The notes under the pieces are model-generated. The model was given only the letters and a program-made list of their open reading frames with translations. It was not told the DNA's origin and did not search any database. The position numbers and the translations under genes were made by a program. A stretch of 8,845 nucleotides of DNA from an uncultured Rhodobacterales bacterium (GTDB lineage Bacteria; Pseudomonadota; Alphaproteobacteria; Rhodobacterales; Rhodobacteraceae), in the NCBI GenBank assembly GCA_937901055.1, contig CALCGO010000571.1, positions 1 to 8,845 of the forward strand, written 5' to 3'. This document shows positions 1 to 5,158 of this stretch, in pieces. Every line of letters starts with the position of its first letter. Position 1 is the first letter of the stretch.

Positions 1-521
1 AGCTGCGTCAGGGGATTTCGAACCTTAATCAGGAAGGGCGGCAACGGCTGCTGGATGCGTTTGAAGAGGTTAACAAAAACTTCTCTAAATTGTTCAAACA
101 CTTGTTCGGTGGCGGCGATGCGAACCTTGTGCTGGTCGAAAGTGATGATCCGCTTGAGGCTGGGTTGGAGCTGATGTGTCAGCCTCCGGGTAAAAAACTG
201 TCGACGCTTTCGTTGTTGTCGGGTGGGGAGCAGACGTTGACGGCATTGTCGTTGATCTTTGCGGTATTCCTCGCCAATCCTAGCCCGATTTGTGTGCTGG
301 ACGAGGTAGACGCCCCGCTGGATGACGCGAACGTCACGCGGTTCTGCGATCTGCTGGACGAGATGACCAAGCAGACCGATACGCGCTTCTTGATCATCAC
401 GCACCACGCGGTGACGATGGCGCGGATGGATCGGCTATATGGGGTGACCATGGCGGAGCAGGGTGTCTCGCAATTGGTCAGTGTGGACCTGCGACAGGCT
501 GAGGAAATTATTGAGGGGTAG
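1..521 (+). CDS. smc: SMC chromosome partition protein, C-terminal part (5' truncated by window)
   Basis: This is the last 172 residues of an SMC protein, read in the frame beginning at base 3; the start lies outside the window. SMC forms a homodimer with ScpA/ScpB and organises the chromosome in the nucleoid. The visible part is the end of the coiled-coil arm followed by the C-terminal half of the ABC-type head. It contains the ABC signature LSGGE (216-230), the Walker B segment ICVLDEVDAPLDD (from about 288) with catalytic Glu after Asp, and the H-loop region LIITHH (about 390-407), followed by the family-typical LYGVTM ending. Most SMCs read ITHNK-like at the H-loop; here a second His replaces Asn, a conservative oddity. 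The stop (TAG, 519-521) is 3 nt before the next gene, whose ribosome binding site lies inside the smc 3' end, so the two are probably co-translated. Identification is secure from motifs and order. Confidence 0.96.
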   Translation, partial: LRQGISNLNQEGRQRLLDAFEEVNKNFSKLFKHLFGGGDANLVLVESDDPLEAGLELMCQPPGKKLSTLSLLSGGEQTLTALSLIFAVFLANPSPICVLDEVDAPLDDANVTRFCDLLDEMTKQTDTRFLIITHHAVTMARMDRLYGVTMAEQGVSQLVSVDLRQAEEIIEG

Positions 522-524
522 CCG

Positions 525-1157
525 ATGGAATACCTTCAGATTGAAACGACAAAACCTACTAATGCGTGTTTGATCAGACGTTCGGGTCGTGAATTGGTGG
601 TCCTGTTGCCTGGCTTGAATTACACTGTTGAAAACCCGTTGTTTTATTATACTGGCCAGCTTTTGCATGAACGGGACGTGGACGCGCTTCTAGTCGATTT
701 TACCTATAATAGAGATGATACGTTTTTGAATGCGCCTGGGGATGATCGTTTGGACCGGTTAAGAACTGACGGACAGACTAACATGAAATTTGCGCGAAAT
801 TTGGGCGAATATGACCGCGTAACGATTATCGGCAAGTCTTTGGGAACCATCGCGATGGGGTGGGCGATAGATGACCTACCCAATGCGCGATTGGCTTGGT
901 TAACACCTAGTCTTGGTGTCCCCGGTCTGCGTGCGCAGATGTTGAGGCGTCCTAACCCTGCATTCTGCCTGATCGGAACGCGCGATCCGGCTTACTCCGA
1001 CCCGCTTGTCGAGGAACTTACAGCTGACGGCATGACCGTCGCCGTCATTGAGGGGGCCGATCACGGGGTCAGCCATACGGACGGGGCTGTAGCCTCGGTT
1101 GCACTGGTGCAAGAGGCGATTGAAAAACTAGCGTTGTGGATGGACGCGACCGATTAA
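525..1157 (+). CDS. small alpha/beta hydrolase family protein, substrate unknown
   Basis: A 210-residue protein with the alpha/beta hydrolase pattern: a VVLLPG strand and oxyanion loop (residues 25-30), nucleophile elbow GKSLG with Ser105 (103-107), an acidic residue Asp154 in GTRDPAYS, and His180 in GADHGVS, giving a plausible Ser-Asp-His triad. There is no signal peptide or membrane segment, so it is probably cytosolic. The size fits the minimal fold without a lid domain. Start ATG 525 is supported by GAGGGG (513-518), six bases upstream and inside smc, implying translational coupling to smc. Its TAA stop interlocks with the stop of gcrA on the other strand. The 5' part is AT-rich: I count 78 G/C in 180 bases over 541-720 (43%), against 35 of 60 at 901-960, which may mean transfer or relaxed codon use. 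Fold is well supported; the reaction cannot be named (esterase, thioesterase or peptidase-like are possible). Confidence 0.8.
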   Translation: MEYLQIETTKPTNACLIRRSGRELVVLLPGLNYTVENPLFYYTGQLLHERDVDALLVDFTYNRDDTFLNAPGDDRLDRLRTDGQTNMKFARNLGEYDRVTIIGKSLGTIAMGWAIDDLPNARLAWLTPSLGVPGLRAQMLRRPNPAFCLIGTRDPAYSDPLVEELTADGMTVAVIEGADHGVSHTDGAVASVALVQEAIEKLALWMDATD

Positions 1158-1723
1158 CGGGCGCGGCGGTCCCGGCGGCTGCTCATTGGCTGGAATGCTA
1201 CCGCTACGTGGGTTTCACAGTAGGGTTTGCCAGCTTGAACCGGATGGCCACAGAACCAGAAATCATCTGTCGCTGGATCACCAATCGGCCATTTGCAAGT
1301 CCGTTCGGTCAACTGCATCAGGTTCAGCTTTTTGGCTTGGCCTTCGATCTCGACAACCTTTGCCAAAGCCTCCGCGCTTACTTCAGAAGCGGAGGGTTGT
1401 GGTGGCAGTGGTTGGCCAGCCGTGATGATCGGGCGTTTGCGCGGGATATCACGGGCGGTTGGAATTTCGGTTGTGGATTTCGGATTGGCTACGCGCACCG
1501 GTTCCTTGGGCTTAGGCTTGGCCTTGGGCGCTTCTTTAACGGCCTTTGGCGCAGCTTTCGCTTTGGTCGTGGTCGTGGCGCGGTTAGACAAACCCAGACG
1601 ATGCACTTTGCCGATCACGGCGTTACGAGTAACACCGCCGAGCTCTTTAGCAATCTGGCTTGCCGAATTTCCTTCGCCCCACATTTTGGTGAGGGTTGCA
1701 ACGCGTTCATCTGTCCAGGACAT
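1154..1723 (-). CDS. gcrA: GcrA family cell cycle regulator
   Basis: A 189-residue GcrA protein. In Caulobacter, GcrA binds sigma70 RNA polymerase and activates promoters with CcrM-methylated GANTC sites. The N-terminal DNA-binding helix-turn-helix is clear: it begins MSWTDERV and runs through GNSASQIAKELGG and RNAVIGKVHRLGLS (residues 1-48). A Lys/Ala/Pro-rich linker follows (about 50-115), then a C-terminal sigma-contact domain (about 130-180) with CKWPIGDP (C143), FCGHP (C158) and YCETH (C169, H172). The start at 1723 is chosen over an in-frame upstream ATG at 1747 because the family begins with MSWT and a strong GGAGG lies six bases upstream. The gene runs toward the alpha/beta hydrolase and shares the bases of its stop codon. 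A good sigma70-type promoter lies at 1816-1843. No GANTC site was found in its upstream region, so I see no sign of direct autoregulation through methylation. Confidence 0.94.
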   Translation of the reverse strand: MSWTDERVATLTKMWGEGNSASQIAKELGGVTRNAVIGKVHRLGLSNRATTTTKAKAAPKAVKEAPKAKPKPKEPVRVANPKSTTEIPTARDIPRKRPIITAGQPLPPQPSASEVSAEALAKVVEIEGQAKKLNLMQLTERTCKWPIGDPATDDFWFCGHPVQAGKPYCETHVAVAFQPMSSRRDRRAR

Positions 1724-1727
1724 CTTG

Positions 1728-1734
1728 CCCCTCC
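1728..1734 (-). promoter_or_regulatory. ribosome binding site that fixes the gcrA start
   Basis: On the minus strand these bases read GGAGGGG. The GGAGG core is six bases before the ATG at 1723. It lies inside the reading frame of the longer possible start at 1747, which has no comparable site, so it supports the shorter protein. Confidence 0.8.
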
Positions 1735-1749
1735 GTACCAATTTCACAA

Positions 1750-1764
1750 CGCCCGACGCGGGCG
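1750..1764 (-). other. GC-rich stem-loop in the gcrA 5' leader
   Basis: A perfect 6-bp inverted repeat with a 3-base loop (minus strand CGCCCG-CGT-CGGGCG). No T-run follows, so it is not a normal terminator. It lies in the predicted 5' untranslated leader, between the promoter at 1816-1843 and the ribosome binding site, about 15 bases before the latter. It could affect mRNA stability or translation, or be without function. Confidence 0.4.
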
Positions 1765-1815
1765 CAAAACCTGCACCCCGTTAATCTTTATCAAAGTAAA
1801 GGAGGCTCGCTGTCT

Positions 1816-1843
1816 ATTGTAACCTTTGAAGCCGGAAGTTCAA
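1816..1843 (-). promoter_or_regulatory. predicted sigma70-type promoter of gcrA
   Basis: On the minus strand TTGAAC (1838-1843) and TACAAT (1816-1821) are separated by 16 bases, a good match to the TTGACA/TATAAT consensus. A start near 1809 would give a leader of roughly 85 bases. The -35 hexamer overlaps one arm of an inverted repeat TTGAA-N8-TTCAA (1826-1843), which could be an operator. Confidence 0.5.
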
Positions 1844-1868
1844 GAGCACAAGGTGTAAGAGAGCGGCG

Positions 1869-1893
1869 CAAATATTCACACCTGTGATATTTG
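1869..1893. repeat. near-perfect inverted repeat between the DUF2807 gene and gcrA
   Basis: CAAATA and TATTTG flank TCACA-CC-TGTGA, giving eleven pairs with a single bulged T at 1875. It sits 25 bases beyond the stop of the DUF2807 gene and upstream of the gcrA promoter. No T-run follows on either strand, so an intrinsic terminator is unlikely; a regulator-binding site, or a hairpin protecting the 3' end of the DUF2807 mRNA, is more plausible. The TGTGA/TCACA halves are in the reverse of the CRP order, so it is not a standard CRP site. Confidence 0.5.
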
Positions 1894-1918
1894 TTTCGCT
1901 AAGGTGCCGTTTCGTCGA

Positions 1919-2632
1919 TCAATATCTAAAATCGACGTCGCCACCGCTGCTTTCATCGACCTCGATACGGGTTGGTCCGCCTTCAACGTCAATACCGCCA
2001 CCGCTGGATGCGTCAGCATCGATCGAGCCGGTTGCGTATACAGTCGCGCTGCCGCCACTCGATGCTTCTGCTTTGACGATTTCGCAGGTCAGCTTGGAGG
2101 CATTGACCGATCCGCCACTTGATGCTTCGACACGTAGGTTAACGCATTCACCCGATACACGTACACTTGCGCCGGAACTGGCGTCCAGATCGACTCGTTT
2201 CGAGGTTAGCCCATCAATCAAAACGGATGCGCCAGACGAAGCCGCCGCGAATAACTCGGGGCCATAACTTCCGGAAACCAGAACGTCGGCGCCGGCATTG
2301 CCTTCGACTTCGGTTAAGTCGGGAAGCGTGATATAAACTGTTACATCGCGATTTTTCCCGAGCAATGAATCGAGAAATCCAAGGTCCAGATCCGCAATAA
2401 GCTTGTGGCCTCGCACTTCGATCCGCAGGTCTTCGAGAATTTTTGTATTGTCGGTTTCTGCGCGAACAGAAAAATCACCACCGATTTCGACGACAGCGTT
2501 AATCCCGGTTGAAATTTCCACGCTATTAAATTCTGACAAGTCGAATTCCCGCGTTTCAGCGGAGACCGCAACAGGGGCGGCTAACAGTACAGTGCTTGCA
2601 GCCAAGGCTTGAAAGCGGCTCATTTTGAACAT
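1919..2632 (-). CDS. secreted DUF2807 (GIN-type) repeat protein
   Basis: A 237-residue exported protein. Residues 1-25 form a signal peptide: basic start MFKMSRF, a hydrophobic core, and an AVSA cleavage site before ETREF. The mature part resembles the DUF2807 / 'autotransporter adhesin head GIN' family: FNSVEISTGINAVVEIG near the N-terminus, then a C-terminal solenoid of six SSG repeats. ASSGAS, ASSGGS or similar begins at about residues 131, 151, 170, 190, 208 and 227, a period of 18-20. Cys163 and Cys183 sit one repeat apart and could form a disulfide between neighbouring rungs. Start ATG 2632 is chosen because GGGAGAG (2639-2645) is six bases upstream; a GTG at 2653 would place that site inside the gene. 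It lies upstream of gcrA on the same strand, but gcrA has its own promoter. Family members are periplasmic or surface proteins of unknown role; no function is assigned. Confidence 0.85.
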   Translation of the reverse strand: MFKMSRFQALAASTVLLAAPVAVSAETREFDLSEFNSVEISTGINAVVEIGGDFSVRAETDNTKILEDLRIEVRGHKLIADLDLGFLDSLLGKNRDVTVYITLPDLTEVEGNAGADVLVSGSYGPELFAAASSGASVLIDGLTSKRVDLDASSGASVRVSGECVNLRVEASSGGSVNASKLTCEIVKAEASSGGSATVYATGSIDADASSGGGIDVEGGPTRIEVDESSGGDVDFRY

Positions 2633-2638
2633 TGCAAA

Positions 2639-2645
2639 CTCTCCC
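2639..2645 (-). promoter_or_regulatory. ribosome binding site fixing the DUF2807 start
   Basis: The minus strand reads GGGAGAG, six bases before the ATG at 2632. It excludes the more upstream GTG at 2653 and places the hydrophobic signal peptide at the N-terminus. Confidence 0.65.
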
Positions 2646-2689
2646 AATAACACAAATCAAATCGACTACGTTGCCGCACTCACGACTAG

Positions 2690-2720
2690 ATACGTGGATA
2701 TGTTGTCCGAAAGTTTCAAG
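2690..2720 (-). promoter_or_regulatory. possible heat-shock (RpoH-like) promoter of the DUF2807 gene
   Basis: Minus-strand CTTGAAA (2714-2720) followed after 16 bases by CCACGTAT (2690-2697) loosely resembles an RpoH promoter (CTTGAAA, then CCCCATnT). The -35 half is exact, the -10 half is weak. It lies in the 96-base gap between fetB and the DUF2807 gene, where a promoter is expected. An envelope-protein gene under stress control would make sense, but this is only a pattern match. Confidence 0.22.
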
Positions 2721-2728
2721 AGGCAGTT

Positions 2729-3526
2729 CTACTGTGTCAGGCGATCAAGTCTAAGACGGTGCCGGTCATCTGTGAGGCGGTGGATGGAACCAAGAACTGC
2801 CATCAAGACCCCCAAGCCCGTTGACCCACCAATCAGGAACATCACCAAAAGTTGGTATTTCACTGCCTCAGTCGGCTCTACGCCAGACAGAATTTGTCCG
2901 GTCATCATGCCCGGCAACGATACGATGCCTGTGGCCGCCATTGCGTTAATGATGGGCATGAAGCCGGTGCGAAGGGCGCGACGGGTGAAAGGGCGCATCG
3001 CTTCCCATTTTGATCGACCCAACAAAAGCTGCGCCTCAATCGCGGGGCGCTCTCGATTGGCGGTGGTGTTCAGCGTGTCCAGCGATAGGGATATGCCAGT
3101 CATGGAATTTCCGAGCACCATGCCGAACAGGGGCAGGGCGAAACGCGGCGTCCACCATGGGTCTGGCTGTATTTGTGTGGTTAGGGCGATGACGGTTATT
3201 GTCACACCTGAAAACATCATCGCTCCGGTGCCAAGGCTGAACCCCCAAATGCCCGAGAGTTTGCGGTCTTGCCTTGCCCAGACTTCACGACCTGCAAGGA
3301 TAATCATGGCGATGGCAATGAGGGCGGTAAGCAGCGGCGAAACCACCGCGAACAGGCTTTTGAGCAGCAAGCCGACCAATAGTAACTGCACGATCATGCG
3401 CGCAGAGGCGACGGCGAGTTTTCGTTCTAACCCCAGCTTTAGCCACACGGATAGTGCGCCGTTCAGGACGAGAAAGCTGGAGGCGAGGACCAAATCCAGA
3501 TAGCTTAGGGAGACATAATCGCTCAT
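2729..3526 (-). CDS. fetB: FetB-like ABC transporter permease (UPF0014, putative iron export)
   Basis: A 265-residue inner-membrane protein with about seven hydrophobic segments (roughly 8-26, 38-57, 60-80, 97-117, 128-147, 185-206, 225-247). Family motifs are clear: PLFGMVLGNSMTGISL (132-147), the ERPAIEAQLLLGRS coupling segment (158-171), GIVSLPGMMTGQILSG (200-215) and AVKYQLLVMFLI (221-232). The E. coli homologue FetB (YbbM, about 260 residues) works with FetA to export iron and improves resistance to hydrogen peroxide under iron excess. Start ATG 3526 overlaps the TGA of the upstream ATPase gene (ATGA), with GGTGG just before it; a longer reading to 3565 would run into fetA and is rejected. 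It is the last gene of a three-gene coupled chain. Family assignment is firm; the iron substrate is inferred from E. coli and not shown by this sequence. Confidence 0.9.
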   Translation of the reverse strand: MSDYVSLSYLDLVLASSFLVLNGALSVWLKLGLERKLAVASARMIVQLLLVGLLLKSLFAVVSPLLTALIAIAMIILAGREVWARQDRKLSGIWGFSLGTGAMMFSGVTITVIALTTQIQPDPWWTPRFALPLFGMVLGNSMTGISLSLDTLNTTANRERPAIEAQLLLGRSKWEAMRPFTRRALRTGFMPIINAMAATGIVSLPGMMTGQILSGVEPTEAVKYQLLVMFLIGGSTGLGVLMAVLGSIHRLTDDRHRLRLDRLTQ

Positions 3527-4110
3527 TCCACCACCTGCCCGTTTTCGATCCGCATCGTGTTGCACCCCATTCGCGCGGGTTGGCTAAGGTCGTGTGTTAC
3601 GAGCAGTATCGAGATCCCTTGTTCCATCAAGCCGTGCAACAACGCTTCGACCTGTTCGGTTGTTTCCGCGTCAAGCGCCGCGGTCGGTTCATCCAACAAC
3701 AGCACTTTCGGTAATTTCTCAAGGCAACGTAGCAGCCCCAAGCGGTGCCGCTCACCGCTCGATAATCGGGAAACGCTCCAGTTCATAGCATCCGGGGATA
3801 GTCCGATTTCTGGAAAGTGTTCAGCTATTCCGGTTGAATTAACGAAGTGATCGCCGACTTCATCCAACCACCAACCGGTTTCGGAAGGAAGTAGGGCAAC
3901 GTGCCTGCGCCATTCCGGAGCCGGCGTTTCCGAACGGATCATCTGCGCTGTGGTAACTTCGCCAGTGTTTGGATCAAGATCAACGATTGCCCGCATTAGC
4001 AATGATTTACCCGCGCCGGAGGGGCCTGTAATCGCAAGGCATTCGCCATCGCCAACCGTAAAGCTGATAGGCCCCAGCCCTGTTCGCCGAAGGGAACCTA
4101 CGGTGATCAT
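3523..4110 (-). CDS. fetA: FetA-like ABC transporter ATP-binding protein
   Basis: A compact 195-residue ABC ATPase, shorter than E. coli FetA (about 225). Walker A GPSGAGKS is at residues 29-36, the signature LSSGE at 116-120 (variant of LSGGE), Walker B VLLLDEPTAALD at 136-147 with catalytic Glu141, and the H-loop His173 in LLVTHD. The Q-loop is odd: where relatives have a glutamine after the strand following Walker A, this protein reads VALLPSETGWW (71-81), and Ser76 appears to take the place of Gln. It is expected to dimerise on the cytoplasmic face of the FetB-like permease, whose start codon overlaps its stop. Its own ATG overlaps the TGA of the EamA-type transporter gene upstream, again as ATGA, with GGCGG before it. 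Nucleotide-binding and partner assignment are strong; substrate is by homology only. Confidence 0.87.
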   Translation of the reverse strand: MITVGSLRRTGLGPISFTVGDGECLAITGPSGAGKSLLMRAIVDLDPNTGEVTTAQMIRSETPAPEWRRHVALLPSETGWWLDEVGDHFVNSTGIAEHFPEIGLSPDAMNWSVSRLSSGERHRLGLLRCLEKLPKVLLLDEPTAALDAETTEQVEALLHGLMEQGISILLVTHDLSQPARMGCNTMRIENGQVVE

Positions 4111-4979
4111 TGCATCCGCCGCCTTTCACTCCATGCCATTAACAATGCACCAAGGATGATAATACCAGCGCCTGCATTGCTGAGAGTTGACGGGATTACG
4201 CTGAAGATCGCGAAATCGTAAACAGCGGCGAAGATCAACGTGGCGTAGAAAAGCGGGGCAACGAAACTGGCGTCGCCGCGACGGATAGCAGTGAGGAATA
4301 AGGTTTGCGCCGAAACCATCAGCAACCCGATGCCAACAAGCCCTAACCATTGCATCGGGGTTGGCCATATCCAGACAAACAAAGCCATTGTACCGGCGAG
4401 GATCGTCCCAAACCCGTTGGAAAACAGCAGAATTTGCAACGTACCCTCACGGCGGCTGAGCAGCTTAACGATGATAATCTCGAAGGCTAAAACAAGTGCG
4501 GCAAGCAGAGCGATCAGCGCTGCTGGCTGAAAAGAGGCGGCGCCCGGGCGGATCAACAGAAGCGCTCCGACAACCGAAAGCGCGGCAGCGGCCCAGCGAC
4601 GCGGCCCGACGCTCTCGCCAAGTAGGGGGATCGCCAAAACCATCGCGATGATCGGGTTAAGCATGCTGATCGCGGTTGCATCTGCCAGTGGGATGAGTGT
4701 TGCAGCGGCAAACATGCAAGTCACGCCAAGCGACCCCGCGAAGGCCCGACCAACGTGCAGGCCCAAGGCTGGGCGGGTGAATTTGGGGCGAACAATCGCC
4801 GTCGTGATGATCAAAGCAATCAGGGCAAATATATACCGGCCAGCTGTGATCTGAAACGGGTTGAGCGCCGGACCAAGGGTGTCAGTACCCAGCAATTTCG
4901 CTAACAAACTGGTGCCAGCGACTAGGGCACTGGCGGCCAGCATCAGGGCCACCGTGAACACGATCTTATGCGTATCCAT
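4107..4979 (-). CDS. EamA/DMT family inner-membrane transporter
   Basis: A 290-residue hydrophobic protein with the two-fold EamA (drug/metabolite transporter) architecture: about ten membrane helices, five per half. Typical features are the ITAGRYIFALIAL helix (about 44-56), AATLIPLADATAISMLNPI at the end of the first half, the LLGESVGPRRW loop (conserved Gly-Glu), and a second half with GDASFVAPLFYATLIF. It ends in a basic tail SERRRMQ, consistent with a cytoplasmic C-terminus. The start at 4979 has AGGAT about seven bases upstream. It is the first gene of a chain with fetA and fetB, each join an ATGA overlap, so all three are probably made from one mRNA starting in 4980-5100. Substrates in this superfamily vary widely (amino acids, purines, sugars, siderophores); none can be chosen here, although coupling to an iron-export-like pair hints at efflux. 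Confidence 0.88.
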   Translation of the reverse strand: MDTHKIVFTVALMLAASALVAGTSLLAKLLGTDTLGPALNPFQITAGRYIFALIALIITTAIVRPKFTRPALGLHVGRAFAGSLGVTCMFAAATLIPLADATAISMLNPIIAMVLAIPLLGESVGPRRWAAAALSVVGALLLIRPGAASFQPAALIALLAALVLAFEIIIVKLLSRREGTLQILLFSNGFGTILAGTMALFVWIWPTPMQWLGLVGIGLLMVSAQTLFLTAIRRGDASFVAPLFYATLIFAAVYDFAIFSVIPSTLSNAGAGIIILGALLMAWSERRRMQ

Positions 4980-5065
4980 AAATTCAATCCTGTTGGTAAA
5001 GTGGTTGTCGGTAGCACCAGACTAGAACGGCGGTTTGGCAACGTCCAGTCATGCAATAGCCCCGA

Positions 5066-5094
5066 TTGACTTAAAGTCAGCTTTCCGGCATGTG
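5066..5094 (+). promoter_or_regulatory. possible argD promoter
   Basis: TTGACT (5066-5071) is five of six to the -35 consensus; 17 bases later CATGTG (5089-5094) is a weak -10. A start near 5101 would place the leader hairpin at the very 5' end of the mRNA. The -35 lies within a 13-bp palindrome, so a bound regulator would block it. The weak -10 keeps confidence low. Confidence 0.33.
5067..5079. promoter_or_regulatory. 13-bp palindrome, candidate operator between the divergent transporter and argD units
   Basis: TGACTT-A-AAGTCA is a perfect inverted repeat (6+1+6). It overlaps the possible argD -35 and is in the divergent promoter region, so one regulator could act on both units. It has some likeness to half an ArgR box (TGAAT...ATTCA) but does not match it; the regulator is unknown. 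Confidence 0.45.
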
Positions 5095-5102
5095 TTGGAG
5101 AT

Positions 5103-5133
5103 ACCCGTCTGCATGAACGCAGGCGGGTGTTTT
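5103..5133 (+). terminator. terminator-like hairpin in the argD leader (candidate attenuator)
   Basis: A 10-bp stem (5103-5112 with 5119-5128, one G-T pair) closes a 6-base loop and is followed by G and TTTT, then ATT. This is a convincing Rho-independent terminator on the plus strand; the minus strand has no T-run after it. It ends 15 bases before the argD ribosome binding site. The gene upstream is on the other strand, so the only transcript it could end is one starting within the roughly 120 bases before it, meaning an argD leader or a small RNA. Confidence 0.62.
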
Positions 5134-5158
5134 ATTATGAATAACAAAGGAGACAGAC

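Noticed and set aside
1136..1822. Long plus-strand open reading frame opposite gcrA (228 codons)
   Set aside because: It overlaps gcrA almost completely in antisense; gcrA has clear family motifs and a ribosome binding site, and the antisense product resembles nothing I know.
1724..1918. GANTC methylation sites controlling gcrA
   Set aside because: I read the gap on both strands and found no GANTC.
1919..2300. Repetitive DNA in the DUF2807 gene as a possible CRISPR or satellite
   Set aside because: The repetition is imperfect and in frame, encoding SSG turns of a protein solenoid; there are no constant repeats with unique spacers.
2625..3503. Long plus-strand open reading frame opposite fetB (292 codons)
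   Set aside because: It is the antisense of a well-supported FetB-like permease; the Arg/Ser/Pro-rich translation is typical of a shadow frame.
3523..3565. Longer fetB start at 3565
   Set aside because: It would overlap fetA by over 40 bases; the ATG at 3526 in the ATGA junction matches the family N-terminus and has a ribosome binding site.
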